Of a DNA stretch of 64,000 nucleotides, positions 34,801 to 47,336 are shown one piece after another. The stretch lies in the NCBI GenBank assembly GCA_003116995.1, contig BDSL01000043.1, positions 434,001-498,000 on the forward strand. The letters run 5' to 3'. The position numbers and the translations under genes are program-made. The stretch's first letter is position 1, and each line of letters begins with the position of its first letter. Below the pieces are notes generated by a model. It ran no database searches. It worked only from the letters and a program-made list of their open reading frames with translations, and was not told the origin of the DNA. The stretch is from Yamagishiella unicocca. Its lineage: Eukaryota; Chlorophyta; Chlorophyceae; Chlamydomonadales; Volvocaceae.

Positions 34801-37105
34801 GATGCATGCGAAGAAGCTTCGTCGCACACCGCACGTCTGCAACGCGCCTGCTGCCTCTCTCGCGCGCTCCTCAGGTGTCGAGCCTAAGCTGGGAGGGCCA
34901 CGGCAAGTTCCTGGCAGCGACTGTTGGCGGACGCGGACTGATCTGGTGGGTGACTGGGTTTCAGGCGCGGCTGCTCGGAAGGGCGGACACACGAGGGGCG
35001 CTGCTCGGAAGGGCGGACACACGAGGGGCCGTAGCTGGGGTCCGCCCGATTCGGTTGTTGGCATGGGGTTGTTGGCATGGGGTCGGATGCTGGGTGACCT
35101 CGCGGGGCTTCATCAGTGAACATGGGGGCCACGGGCAGAGCGGCTGGGTTTGGGGAAGATGCCCATGAGAGTTGGTGATTGGGCGCGGGTGTGTGTTAAA
35201 AGACCGCGAAGCCGCGAAATTGGCAGAACGTTTACCAACCGGACGGCGGTCCGATGTCTGTTGACGTGGGGATGTGGGTCGGAGGGGGGAAAGCTGTTGA
35301 CGTGGGTCTGGTGGGGGGAATCTATTGTTGTGGGGATGTGGGTCGGAGGGGGAAAGCTGTTGACGTGGGGATGTGGGTCGGAGGGGGGAAAGCTGTTGAC
35401 GTGGGTCCGGTGGGGGGAATCCATTGTTGTGGGGATGTGGGTCGGAGGGGGGAAAGCTGTTGACGTGGGGATGTAGGTCGGAGGGGGGAAATGTCCCAGA
35501 CCCAGTCTGTTTGCCGTGGTTTTGCGCAGCGCCACCAGCCGGCCGGCCCGCTGTGCTCCTGGAGGCGGAGCGAGGCTTCTGCACGACATGTTACTTGAAG
35601 GGTGGCGGCGCTGTGGTCACCCGGGATGTCGTTTCACCCTGCTCACACTGCCTGTGCCCCTCCGGCCTCCTGATGCCTGTGCCCCTCCGGCCCCCTGATG
35701 CCTGGGCGCGCGCGCGCAGGGACATGTCCAGCACGCCGCCAATGGTGGGCAGCGCCGGCTCCGCCGCCTACGAGCCGTGCGAGCTGCAGGTCACACCGCA
35801 TGCAGACGGCACGGTGCCGCAGCTGCTGTGGTGCAAGTTCCAGCCGGGCAGCGCCCTCCTGGTGGGTGGCCAGGAAAGCCGCGCAATGATAAATGGAGGA
35901 AGCGAAAGGAGATGTAGAGCGGATAGCGGATAGCGGATAGCTGGAGTACATTATGGGGTTGGTGTTTCGCGGTCAGGCCCCAACTCCAGAGCGCCTTGCT
36001 TCCACGGCGGCGTCGGGCGCGGCTCCTGACTTCGCACCACCCACCAGGGGCAATGAAGCAGCATCGCTGGGAGGTACACACCTGCGCACCTTCCGCGCAC
36101 CGGGTTCCGGAGCCGTGTCGTGGCGGGACCGACGTGGAGCGCGTCCCTCCCTGCCCCCCTCGCGTGCGCGCCCAAACCCGACTGTTCCGTCCTTCCTTTG
36201 TCCTCGCCTCCTTGTGCAGGCGGCGGGGGACGAAAGCGGCGTCGTGCACATCTTCGACACCTCCTTCCTGCGCACGCCGGCGGGCGCGTCCGTTAGGGCG
36301 CTGCTCAGCGCCTGCCGCAGCCCGCCCCCGCCCCCTCGGCCGCCCGGAACTCCCACCGCGGAGGCCGGCACCGTGGCGACGGACTCCGCCACCGACTCGC
36401 CCGGACTGGTGTCCAGCGGCGCCGCCGTGGCACCGGAACCCCCACCGCCGGCTGGCAGTCCCGCGCCGGCGTTGATTGGCTGGAACAGCGGGCAGATGGT
36501 GCTGGCGTCTTCGGCGTCCGGTGGGTGTCCAGGGTGTAAGGAGCGAACCTGGGTGTCAGGGGCGAATCAGGGTGTTAGGGGCGAACCAGGGTGTTAGGTG
36601 ATGGGGCGAACCAGGGTGTCAGGTGATGGGGCGAACCAGGGTGTCAGGTGATGGCGTATCCCTCGACCCTGGGTGTCCGATTCGCGGGTTAAGTTGGAAC
36701 TGGGTTGTTCCTCTGCGTCCGCTGGTCTTGAAATCCCCACCTAGCGGGGCTAGTGCACGTTTTCATCCCCTGCTAACCTTGCCGCGATTAGGGTTTGCCG
36801 CCCAACCAACTCGTACGCGATTAGGCCGCCCATAGGCTGCCGCCCCGGTACAGACCCCTCCTGGGCTTCGAATACTCTTACCAGCAGCGGCTTCCTCCCT
36901 CAACGTCCCTCCTCCTGCAGGCGACGTCGCCCTTCTGGAGCTTGTACGGCAATCGGCCCGCTCTTCCAATTCCGCCATGCCGCCGGCGCAGCCCTTGCGT
37001 CCTGCGCCGGTGCGGCGGCCTGCAGGCGCGGAGCCGCCCCCGGCCACTGCGGTCACCACCTCGCCGGACAGCTCCGCGGGGGGTGCGCCCGAGGACGGAT
37101 CGGAG
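31813..37105 (+). CDS. WD40-repeat region (probably N-terminal part of the RRM gene)
   Basis: Exons 31813..32222, 32454..32679, 33648..33767, 34055..34277, 34875..34945, 35720..35861, 36220..36520 and 36921..37105. WD40-like blades show as Ala/Gly-x-D-x-x-x-x-h-W/F-D patterns: ELIAGGADGFLKWW, DIAVFGPGGEHLHSIAG, AAACDNETIVVWTLKP, WEGHGKFLAATVGGRGLIWD and AAGDESGVVHIFDTS. The start ATG (MASFELKTLAAQHVG) follows the divergent promoter. Phases agree at every junction except inside exon 34055..34277, where the frame with good codon use shifts by one base near 34180-34212 (IGFGRGGKRG to GGNYGYRGTLPFW). The last exon ends in phase 0 at a gtgggt donor, and the RRM exon at 37353 continues in phase 0. 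If it did not splice, it would stop at about 37143. WD40 propellers serve as protein-binding scaffolds; the partner is unknown. Confidence 0.65.
34967..35028. repeat. Two 32 bp tandem repeats in WD40 intron
   Basis: ctgctcggaagggcggacac acgaggggcg-type unit, twice. Confidence 0.75.
35258..35492. repeat. Minisatellite in WD40 intron
   Basis: Unit of about 36 bp (gttgacgtggggatgtgggt then cggaggggggaaagct), alternating with a longer version containing ggtggggggaatcyattgtt. Five copies of the ggatgtgggtcggagg core. Confidence 0.85.
36541..36656. repeat. About 25 bp tandem repeat after exon 36220..36520
   Basis: Repeated gcgaaccagggtgtcaggtg with variants, about five copies, beginning 20 bases after the gtgggt donor. 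Confidence 0.75.
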
Positions 37106-37352
37106 GTGGGTGGCGGCTGGTCAAGTGCAGGGGGGAGGGCCTAGTGGCCGCTGGTCAAGGGGAGGGAGGGGGGATAGTGGCGGCTGGTCGAGGGTAGTGC
37201 GGCGAGCGGGGCGAGGCGATTGGAGCCGAGGGGGCTGCCCCATGCACGGAGGCGGTGGCGGAGCGATCAAGCGAATTATGAGCGCGGCAGTGCGGCTTCC
37301 ACGACGATGCGGCTTCTTTGACGACCCTATGTGCCCCCCCTTGACCGCGCAG

Positions 37353-40300
37353 GGTGACACACGCAATGACGACGGCGGCAGCTCGGAGTGCAGCAGGCTG
37401 CCGCCGTCGCCCTCAAACAGCAGCACCATGTTGGTGCGCGTGAACCCGCCGCCGCCGCCACCGCCGCTGCCGCCAGCGGCGCAGCAGCAGCAGCCGTCGC
37501 AGGCGCAGCCGCAAAGCCAGCAGCAAGCCGTGGGGCGCGGCCGCCGCGCGGCGGCGCCGGGACAGCTGGGGCGCGGAAGCGGGTCATACGGTCGCCTGCA
37601 CGACGGCGGACCCGGATCGGCGCCCTACCCTCACGCCGCCTTCAGCGGCGGCAGCTTTGACAACCCCGCTGACACGGAGCGCGCCGCAGCAGCAGCGGCC
37701 GCTGCGGCGGCAGCCGCAGCCGCGGCGGCTGCCGCCACCGCCAGCATCACCGGCTCCACTGCGTCAGCGACGACACCGCTTGCGGGCGGCGCCGCTGGCG
37801 CCGGCTCCGGAACCCCGTCGCGCGGGCAGGGGAACACGAACGCGTACCGCTGGCAGCGAGACGGCACCGGTTCCGCCTCTGGATCGTCCCTGGGGCGCAA
37901 TTTCTCGGAACCCACCGGACCCTACGGCGGCCGGGGAGGCAGCATGGGGCGCGGCGTAGCTGCGGGGTCGCGACCCGCACCGGCGCCGTACGCCGACGGC
38001 GGAGAGGGGTTCTGGCAGCAGGGCCACGCGACGGCGCCGTACCGCCGCAACTCCCTTAACGACATAACGGATCCGGACAACGCGGGCTCCGAAGCCGTGT
38101 TCTCCACGGCGGCCGCCGCGGCCGCGGCCGCGGCAGTGGCCACTGGCATCATGCCGCCGCCGCCGCCGCCACCGCCGTACCAGGGTCAGCGCCGCGGCAA
38201 TAACTGGTCGCAGCACGCCGAGCTCGGCGGAGGCGAGAGTGGCGGCGGCGGTGGCCCGGGGCAGCTGCCGCGGCGCGCGGGCTCTGCCTCGATCGCGTCT
38301 GACCGCTCGAACGCCATGCAGCAGCACGTGATGCCCATGATGCCCATGCTGTCCAGCGGAGGAGCCAGCACCGCCAGCGCGGCGGAGGCGCAGTACGCGC
38401 AGGTATGGGCTGTCGGGCGCCTCCGGCGGGTTGCGGAGTGGTGGAGTGGAGTTGCTGGGCGGGTTTGCGTTCGGAAGCTGGGGAGGTGGTGGGCGAGAGG
38501 GGGGGAGATGGACGAGGGAGGGAGAGCGAGCCATCCCGGGAATAGGTTTCGGGCCGCCATGAATTCCAGCCCTTGCAAAGCTCCTGAATGGGCGGGCGGC
38601 GCGTGGAGAGACAACATGGTGGTGAACGTATGCGACCCATGGGTCGGGGTACCCCTAGCGCAACCAGGCCCAACCACGCAATCGCCACCGCGGCCCATGA
38701 CCAATGGCATGAGCACTCGCTGCCGCTCTGCTGAGGCACTGGCAGCAGCTCGGGGGTGGGGTTGAAGCGCCTCGCTGCTTCGAGCCTGCTGCTTCTCCCT
38801 CCTGCTCCGGCAACGCAGCAGCTCAAGCCAACAACCACACTCCGCGTCGAGACATCGCCCCACACCGCACCCCTTCCAAACCCTGCCGACCCCTTCGCAC
38901 CTCTCCCCCGGTCCCCACTCCTCCACGCACACTCTCGCGGCGGGCCCCCCTCCTCCCGCCCCCCCTCTCAGCCTGCGTTTGACTTGACTTGACTTCCCTT
39001 GTCCGCACCCCCACCCCCCCCTAACACAGCAAATGCCGGGCCACACCTGGGCTTGGGGCAGCATGCCCATGTGGCAAGCCGCGCCCGGCGGCGGCGCTAT
39101 GCCGTACGGCGGCGGCGGCCCCGGGGGTCAGGGCACCATGACGCCAAGTCCCATGTCGCCGGCGGCAGTTTCCTCCCCGGGGGGCGTGCAGTACATGGCC
39201 TTGCCGCTGCCCCTGATGCTGGGGCACGGTCAAGGGATGGCGCCTACAGGTGCGGGTGTGGGGTGCGGGTGCCGTCCGAGCGGCTGGCTTGCGCTCGACT
39301 GGGGTCGATGGCTGAGCGCGTGGCCTGGGATGAGCACTGGCACATCATGCGGCGGCCCCGACAGCGGGGATACCATGGGAGGGCGGACCCGATGGTGGGT
39401 CCAAGATGGGAGGTGACATGTGCGCCCCAGTAACGTAAGCCTCTGTTCAACCTGGCCTCGGCACCCCGACTGGCCGTCCACTGTCCCCCGCGCCCCCTCC
39501 CTACCCGTCCTCGCAGACGCGTCGCAGTACGGGATGCAGTACTACGTGTACCAGCAGGGGGTGCCGTACATGCCCTGGAGCTACGGATACTACCCGTACA
39601 ACCACGGCATGACCCCCTACGGCGGTGAGCGCTGCGATGGGGCGCTGCCGTTGCTGCGCATGCGTGGGTGGTCAGCGACGCCTGCTGGACCGGCCAACCA
39701 GGGCCTTGTTTGGGGGGCAGTGTCATTGCAGTGTCATTGCGGGATAGTGTCGGTGGAAAAACACGCTGCCGGAGACGTCATTTCCTTCCTTCATCCCTCC
39801 ACCTCCCCGCTGCATGGCTCCCCCCTTAACCCCCCCCCCCCCCCCGTGTACGTCTCGCGACAGGCATGGCTGCTCAGGGCATCGAGGGCCCTATGAACGG
39901 CGCCAACACCGGCTTCGGCGGGCTGTCCGGCCATGGCGGGCAGCGCCGCAACCGCGCCTCAAGCAGCGACGTTGCCGAGGGCTCGACTTCCGGCGGCACC
40001 GGGGTGCAGGTAAGATCTCAAGCGCCCGCCTGCTAGGAACCCCGCCGGACGTATCGCGCTCATGCTCACTCGTCTCCGCGTCGTGCTCGCGTCCGAAAGT
40101 CCCGACGTCATCGCCGGGAGCGCGATGTCGCGTTATCGTACCTGGTCGTGTTGGAGAGGGTAGGCTTGGCCGTAATTCCCGCTGCGCCGCCGCCCCCTCC
40201 CCCCCCCTGTCCCTGTCGCGTAACGGTTTTTATGCCCCCCCCCCCCGCCCGCCCCGGGGCCGTACCTACGTGCAGGGTGGCGGCAGCTACGGCGGGTCGT

Positions 40301-43300
40301 CGGGGTCTCCGATGCAGGCCGCGCAGCGGGGCGCCGGCAGGCGCCCAGGAAGCGAGCAGCAGCAGCAGAGCCCTGCAGGGCCGGCCATGCCCGCCTCCAG
40401 GCGCAGCCAGTCGGAGCTGCAGCCGCAGCTGGATCCAGCAGCCGCAGCGGCCGCAGCGGCGGCGGCGGCAGCGGCGGCGGCAGCAGCAGCTGGAGCAGCC
40501 GCCACGGGGGCCCTGCAGTCTCAGGGCTCAGGCGGGAGCGGCAAGGAGGCATCGCGGCAGGCGGCGCTGCAGCGCCAGCACGGCGTGCCGGGGGGCGCTG
40601 CGCGCGCCGCTGGGCCGCCGCCGCCGGCGCCCAACGTCTCGCCCGTCAACTCAATGGTCCGGAAGCCGCAGCCATCGGAGCTGGGCGACGTCAGCAGCGC
40701 GCCCGCACCGGGCGACGCCTTGCAGCCAGCACCAGCAGCACCAGCAGCGCCGGCGGCGGCTGTGGCGCCGGCGGCGGCGGTGGCGGCGCCAGATCCGAGG
40801 CCCGAGGTCGTCCGCGCGGAGGTGGTGATGGTTAAGGAGGCCGAGGCCGTCAAGGAGGCGCCCAAGGCCGCCATTCCAGCCCCCGAGGCGAAGCCGTCGC
40901 GGCAGGTGCCGCCGCCGCTGCAGCACTCGTCGTCGTCGTCGTCCTTGTCGGTGCCGGCGCCGCCGCCGCCGCCGGCGCCGTCGCCGGAGCCAGCGGAGGT
41001 GGCGGACTCGCCGGTGGCGGCGTCCGACGCCGCCAGCGACGCGCAGGGCGCGGCGTCGGAGGGGCGGCCGCCGCGGCCGCCGGCGATCCAGACCGTCGGC
41101 AACAGCGCCGGGAGCCGCAACGCCTCGCAGCGCCGGCCGACGCTGCCGCCCATGTCGCCGTTCATGACCCCCAGTTCGGCCGCCTCGGCGGCCGCCGCAG
41201 GCACCGTCTTCCCGGGCCCCGCGCAGGCCGGGCCGGAGGCCGAGGACGACCCACGGGTCGTCTACGTTGGCAACCTGCCCGCTAACGCCGACGAGCCGGT
41301 CCTGTACGCCGTCTTCACCAAGTACGGCTACGTCTCGGCCATCCAGGTGTGCGTGCCGTGGGGTCCGGCCCAGATGGCAGCGCTGCTTGGACTCCCCTAA
41401 CCTCCCCAAACCTCAAACGCGACTGTCCCCGACCCCCCCCGACTGTCCCCGACTCTCCCCGACTGTCCCTGACTCTCCCCGACTCTCCCCGACTGTCCAC
41501 CGGCCTTCACACCCCCTTCTCCGACGTCGGGTCCCAGTATTGCACGGGTTTCCTCGTCCACCTCCCCCTCCGGATTTGGGTACCTACAGCCCCAAGTTCT
41601 CCAGCATGCATCTCCAAACGTGTGCTCACCAAATGTTTCCTAGTCGGCTGTATTCATCCGCGGGCTTCCTCTCATTACCCCCGCCACCACCACCTGAACC
41701 GCATTTCTGGGCCCTTGACCTCCCTCCAGCACCCCACACCCACACAGCAAACCAGAACCACAACATCGCCCCCATCGCTCCACACCCACACAGCAAACCA
41801 GAACCACAACATCGCGCCCATCGCCACCCCACCCTGCGAGTGCAGGTGATGCGGGACAAGGAGACGGGCATCTCCCGTGGCTACGGCTTCGTCACGTTCA
41901 TGCATCCGCAGTTCGCCTCCGCCGCCATGCGGGAGCTCAACGGCCACTCGCTGCCGGGACCCGCCTTCATCAACAGCCGGCCGCTGAGGGTAGCGCCGGC
42001 AGTCAAGGTGGGCAGGGTTCGAGGAAGACCCGTGGGCAGGGGGGGCGGGACCAGAGAGGAGGTTTGGTTTCGGAGAGTGACGACGCTGACGAAGGTGGTT
42101 TCGGAGAGTGACGACGCTGACGGAGGCGGTTTCGAGGCTGCGCTATACCACCCACCCACCCCTCGCTGTCTTCGCCGTGGAACCAGCATCCCACATGCCG
42201 TTGCTCAGCAAAACACAGTTAACACCCCCTTCCCTGCCCGGCCTGCCCCACCACCACCACCTTCTGTCGCTCAGTCCCAGGACCGGCGCACCCCCGGCAA
42301 CCTGGCGTCGTACGGCAGCAACGGCAGCGGCGGTGCCGTACCCCGCCCGGGCCCTAACAGCTTCTACCCCCGCCACCTGCAGCCCCACGGCGCCCACATG
42401 GGCGGCGGCGGCGTGCCCGCGGTGCCGTACACGCAGCCGGGCCCTCCAGGGAGGCCGCAGCTGCAGCTCCCCCAGGGAGTGCCGCCCTCCGAGCAGCACC
42501 AGCCTGCGGCGGCAGCAGCACAGGCCCCGGTCGCGGCCTCCGCAGCGCCTGCGGCAGCGGGATCGGGAGCCGCCCCTGTCGCTGTGCCCCTGTCGCAGCA
42601 GCAGCCGGCGGCGCCGCCGGCGCCGGCGCCGATGCCGCCGAACTCGTCTGGGCCCCAGCAAGGCCGCCAGGGCAGCGGCGGCGGCCCGCCGCCGCCGCGC
42701 CCCATGGGCGCGGGGCTGTTTACTGGCGCCAGGCAGCAGCAACAACACCGCTCGCCGGGCAGCTACGGCGGTGTGCCGCAGCACTACGCCGCGGTGATGC
42801 AGCAGCAGCAGCAGTCCCCGGGCCTGCAGCACTACCAGCAGCAGCAGCAGCACGGTCTGCAGGTGATGCCTGGCGGGGGGGGCCAGCAGCCGCCGCCGCC
42901 GCCCATGCACCGCCAGCACTCGGGCGGGCAGCACCACCAGCACCACCACCACCACCAGCACGAAGCCGGAGCGCACGAGGCCGCAACGGACGCCGGGGGG
43001 CAGCAGCAGCAGCAGTTCGTGTACTACTACCCCCAGGGTGCCGGGCAGCCGTACTACTACGGGCCGCAGGGGCAGTACAACATGTACGGCGTCCCGCAGC
43101 AGGCCGCCGCGGCGGCCGCGGCGGCGGCGGCGTCGATGGGTATGCCCGGGCAGTCGCCGCCGGGTGGCTACTACTACGCCGCCGCCCCCGCGACGATGCC
43201 GTACATGTACGGCGGTCAGGACGCCCCGCCGCTGGTCTACAACAGGCACACTGCCCCGCAGCATGGGCACGGCGGCGGCGGCGGCTACGGCCACAGCCAC

Positions 43301-43459
43301 GGCCACAGCCACGGCGAGCAGACGTCTGCGTCGCCACATGCGGCGAGCGGTGGCGTCCCCCGCAGCCATGACGGCGCCGCCGCGACCAGCAAGCAGCCGC
43401 CGCCGCCGCCGGCGGCGGCGGAAGCGCGAGCTAGCGACGGCGCCGCCACCTCTCAATGA
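37353..43459 (+). CDS. Low-complexity RNA-binding protein with one RRM
   Basis: Exons 37353..38402, 39030..39249, 39517..39624, 39864..40009, 40276..41346, 41846..42007 and 42275..43459 join in phase to about 1313 residues and a TGA. A single RRM spans the 41346/41846 junction: RNP2 is VVYVGNLPA and RNP1 is RGYGFVTF, with the acidic/Thr linker RDKETGIS and the last strand SRPLRVAPAV. RRMs bind single-stranded RNA. Everything else is low complexity: poly-Ala, poly-Gln, poly-Pro, His and Gly/Tyr runs (YYVYQQGVPYMPWSYGYYPY; HHQHHHHHQH), as in RNA-granule and translational-control proteins. The RRM layout is not diagnostic of a named family. The first ATG in frame is at 37429, but phase 0 continuity with the WD40 exons suggests it is the C-terminal part of a longer gene. 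Confidence 0.8.
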
Positions 43460-46062
43460 GCTGGCCATTTGGCTTCATGGCCGGCTGCCCCTCGGCGCAG
43501 TTTGCGGCCGACTGAGGGGGAGGAAGACGCCGACTACCTGAGAAGGGTGTTATCCTCGCGTCGTCGTACGACGGTCGGACACCCCTCGCGGGAGGGCACC
43601 CGCAGCAGCACGTGGTGCCGCGCTTGCAACCAAAACGCCGCCCGCGCTTCGGGTAGGGACTACTGGACCCGGCCGCCGGCGGCAGGCGGACCTGTGTGTG
43701 ACCGGCATTGCTCCGAAACCACGAGGCGGTGAAAGGCGGGCGCGCGTTTGAGGTGCTGCGCGCAGCAAAGTACATGATGCCTGGTCGGCAGGAGGAGGTC
43801 TTCAGGCCTTGCCGCGAGGGAGGGGGCGGGTCTCGTTTGGCGCGGGTCGCGGCAGTCCGGTCGCTACGCGGTGGGGGTGTCGGTGTGGTGTGCAAGTGGT
43901 GTTGGTGGCCTGTCATGGTGTTGGTGGCCTGTCATGCGTGCATGGGGTACCGCTGGGCCGGTGTGGTTATTTACCGCCGGGCCGGCGTGTGTTGCGTGGT
44001 GCGCCTTGGCGCTTCCATGTTTGTGCGTGTGTGTATGCGTGTGTATGTGTGTGTGCGTGTGTGTGTATGTGGGTTTGTGTGCCAGGGAGGGCAACCGGAT
44101 GGAGGTCCCACGTGACGAGGTCGTTGCTCGTTGGTCGGCTTCAGTTACTGCAAGTAGCAGGGTCGGACACTGGCTCGCAACCGGCATGGATGGGCTGACG
44201 ACTGCTGGTGCTGGAGTCGGCGCGACAGGTGGCTGGGGAGCCGGTGACGAGCTCGTCGGGCGCGTGACGCCGCAGGCGCCCAGAGGGCCTCGTCTGCATC
44301 CCGCCCTTTCTGCAAGGGCCGGCGGCGAGCCGCGGGTCCCGGGACCCATCTGCTGCCGGAATCCTTCCGTGTCGTCCGCCTGGTCTCGGAGCTCGGTGCG
44401 GGACGGAAACGCGTCAGCCCGGCTTGCGGAAAGCAGGTGGGCTGGACCTGGGCCCGGACGCGGTTGATCATCTGGGTGGCGGTGCCAGCGGCGGGGGCGC
44501 ACGCCCGTGCTCCCAAGCTTGACCTCGAGCTCTCGACAGGACGCAGGTTTGCCGTCGGCGCGTGTAAGTGCTTGGGCTGGTTTCGGGTTTTTGCGAGGTT
44601 GGTGCCCCGGCCCCGGCCCCCAGGCTCGGTCGGGGAGAGGCAGAGCCACGGGCTGCGCGCTGCTGTGAGCCCCGTCTGGCCACATCGCCCCTCAGCATCC
44701 GCATGCCGAGGGCATCCGCAACCCACCCTCCTCCATCCCTCCGCCCTTCGAGCCTATGCCTTTCGCGCAAGCGCCGGCTGAGGGTCGGACCGGACTGGGC
44801 CGCCGCAGGCATGCGGGCAGGCTTGTGTGCATGATGGCCTGTAGGCCGCGGCAGGATCGGCCGGCGAAGGGGGGCCCTGAGGCGGGGGCGGGCGTGCAGC
44901 GGCGCGGGCGCGGGGGGGCCGTGGGGGCGGGGGTTTGGAGGTAATTGGAAAGGGACGATGTCGCGGCGGGGATTCGAAGGGAAGGCGGCTCCCCGCCTCC
45001 CTCGGCCTGGAGGGGGTAGGGGGCGTGGCCCGCTCACCGCTAACAAGTTAAAGAGCTTAATGAAGGTGCACGCATCGACGCCCGGGACCGATGGCAGCGC
45101 ATGTAGGGTAGGAGAACGGCGGTTCGTTCGGCTTGGGGGCGTGGCCTGGCGGTGTGTGTCCAGTGGCTGCGGCTGTGGTGAGGTTCGAACCTAGGACCTC
45201 GACCTGTGGGGCCCATGGGCTCGCGGTCTCATGGGCTCGCGGGGCAGTGGCGTGACTCTCGTAATGGAGCTACCCTGGGGGGCGGGAGGAGGGAGGGAGG
45301 GAGGGCCGTGCTTAATGTCGACCCGTCTCAGCGGGTCGGCGGCCCAGCCGGGCCCTTGCCGCCCCCCCCCCCCCGCGGGTCCTTGGCGCCCTCGCTGCTG
45401 GCCGCAGCCGCCCCTCGCGCTGCTAGTTGGATCCAGGTGCAGAGCGCCGGCCTGCATCGGTCAGCCCACCCGTCGTCATCGGCGGGTCCCGCCGGGGCGC
45501 CGTCGGGTAGCTCGTGGGCTCGGTGGCCTCGACCAGGCCGGGCCGGGCGCAGTGCAGTGCAGCATGAGAGCATACGGTACTTGCCACACACACACTTGAT
45601 GCGGCGCACACAGTTTAAGCAGCGGCAGGTCGGTTAGGAGAGAGAAGAGAAGAGAGAAATATAGCAGTTCCTCTTGGTCTGCGGCGGTTGCGGGTTGGTC
45701 GATGCGGTGGTCGCCGGCTCACCCCCGCTGGTGGACCCCCGGCTATGGGGTGGAACGCTGCTCGGCCTGGGAACCCGTGGTGCTGCTTTCCAGGGCGGGG
45801 AAGGGTCGTCAATGCCTCTGCCGACGTGGATGTCCCTGCTGTAATGGCCTCGCCCTAAATGTTGTCCACGATCCAGCGTTACGGATAAATAAAGTAAGAT
45901 AACGAGGTCAATCTATTTCAGGGTACAGGATCCCCTCCGAAACTACATGATCCGACAGCCCCTGCTGACCGCTGTCTGCGCCTCCCGGTGTGGCTAACCC
46001 CGCGTGAAGGTAAAACACTCGAGCGGAAAACCAATTATGGCAGGCGAGGTACCGGTAGTACG

Positions 46063-46133
46063 GTAATAACTGTTACAATGGGCCCCGGACCATATGGTAG
46101 AGCCATCGGGCGCATCGCCTGACACCGAAAGGG
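46063..46133 (+). repeat. Dispersed repeat copy
   Basis: gtaataactgttacaatggg, then ccggaccatatggtagagcc, then atcgggcgcatcgcctgaca. Its inner 45 bases match the 15535 copy. Confidence 0.85.
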
Positions 46134-47026
46134 GCGCAGGAAGAAGGAGGACAAACCACAGCCGATAGGCGAGGTGTTCAGTGCTGCTGGGGATGACACC
46201 GACACTGCCGACATGGATCCCCGGAGAACCACCTCAGAAAAGCTTGCTAGCTCGCCAGGCAGCTTGTCTCGCTATCGATGACCATACTGCGAGCAGCTAC
46301 GGAGATGCCGTCCCCGAGCTGCTGATCCTTTTGACGTTTTGAGCAACGATGGAGTATCTCTGCGCGATGATGGACAACGTGGTCCGAAGGTAACGGTTAA
46401 CAGGCTCCATAACTACGTGTCCAGGTCCGAGGGTGGCATCGTCCCCCAGCGCATCCACTGAATCCCGTGCTGACGTCATCAGGCTAGCAGGGCGTACGGC
46501 ACATTCCAAGCGCACCCGGATTTGACAACCCAGCAACGAGCCACGGCACCGCACGGGCAGTACACACTACACGTATGGCCGAACGGACGGTCGGACGGGG
46601 CTACCCTGCCACCACCACCACCACCACTGCCGCATCCCCTCCCGCGATGAGCCCTGCTGATGCCATTAACAGTGAGCAACATAGCAACAGTGCAAATGAA
46701 GAAGGCAGCAACAAGCAACGAGTGACAGCCAGCAGCGGGTCCTGGTGGAAGGGGGCCACTCACTGCCTCCTGCGGACTGCCCCGCCTATGGCCACCCACC
46801 CGCCGCCCACCCCCCGAAGAGCACTTTCTCTCGAGGACCACCCCCCCACCGCCCACCCGCCGGCAGAGTTCTTCCTCTCTAGGTGTCGGCCCCCGGGTTT
46901 CCTGTGAGCCCACCCGGCCACCGGGCCGCTCCGCACCCACGTGTGCTCCGGGGGCACAAGGAGCCCCTGCCCTGCCCGGCCTGACTTCGCCTGGCGTCTC
47001 CAGGAGCCCCTGCCTCCGCCTCTGCA

Positions 47027-47100
47027 ACCACCACCACCACCACCACCACCACCACCACCACCACCACCACCACCACCACCACCACCACCACCACCACCAC
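47027..47100. repeat. (ACC)n microsatellite
   Basis: About 24 uninterrupted ACC triplets. It gives poly-Pro, poly-Thr, poly-His, poly-Val, poly-Gly and poly-Trp frames, none of them taken as coding. Confidence 0.95.
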
Positions 47101-47159
47101 TCCAACCGGCTCGATCAGCAGCTGCCTCCGCCTCCGGACACGACCGCTCTAGAAAGCTA

Positions 47160-47206
47160 GGGTAGGGCAGGGCAGCGTAGGGCAGGGCAGGGCAGGGCAG
47201 GGTAGG
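47160..47206. repeat. GGGCA/GGGTA pentamer repeat
   Basis: Tandem gggca with gggta variants, about nine units. Confidence 0.8.
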
Positions 47207-47336
47207 GCGGGCGATGTCGCCTTGACGGCCCTCGCGCCCCGCGAGCCACACGCGCCCTGCATGCCGCCCTCCCGCTCCGCCGCCCTCCCTCTCCCACGTT
47301 CCCGCTCACGCCGCCCTCCCACTCCCACGTCCCCGC

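Larger units (their letters stand above)
43460..47336. other. Spacer between convergent genes
   Basis: The 3' UTR of the RRM gene enters from the left; the first TGTAA (the usual volvocine polyadenylation signal) lies at about 44562. The right end holds the 3' UTR of the ML gene. Also seen: a TG microsatellite (about 44027-44077), a dispersed-repeat copy (46063-46133), (ACC)n at 47027-47100 and a gggca tandem at 47160-47206. The minus frame 46554..46297 lacks codon bias and is not taken as a gene. Confidence 0.5.

Noticed and set aside
35258..35492. Regularly spaced repeats that could suggest a CRISPR array
   Set aside because: Nuclear intron minisatellite with repeated spacers, not unique ones, and no cas genes.
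36533..36540. TGTAA as a polyadenylation signal ending the WD40 gene
   Set aside because: It lies in an intron just after a strong donor, and the next exon continues the WD40 frame in phase.
42143..43468. 441-codon open frame on the minus strand, and similar long antisense frames at 3551-4877 and 37764-39070
   Set aside because: They lie opposite low-complexity GC-rich coding exons whose plus-strand frames carry the RRM or SPT2 domains and splice in phase; stop codons are rare there in all frames.
46297..46554. 85-codon minus-strand frame
   Set aside because: No G/C-ending codon bias, no splice context and no recognisable motif.
46479..47105. Open frame rich in Trp and Gly, and poly-Val and poly-Pro frames
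   Set aside because: Translation of the (ACC)n microsatellite.
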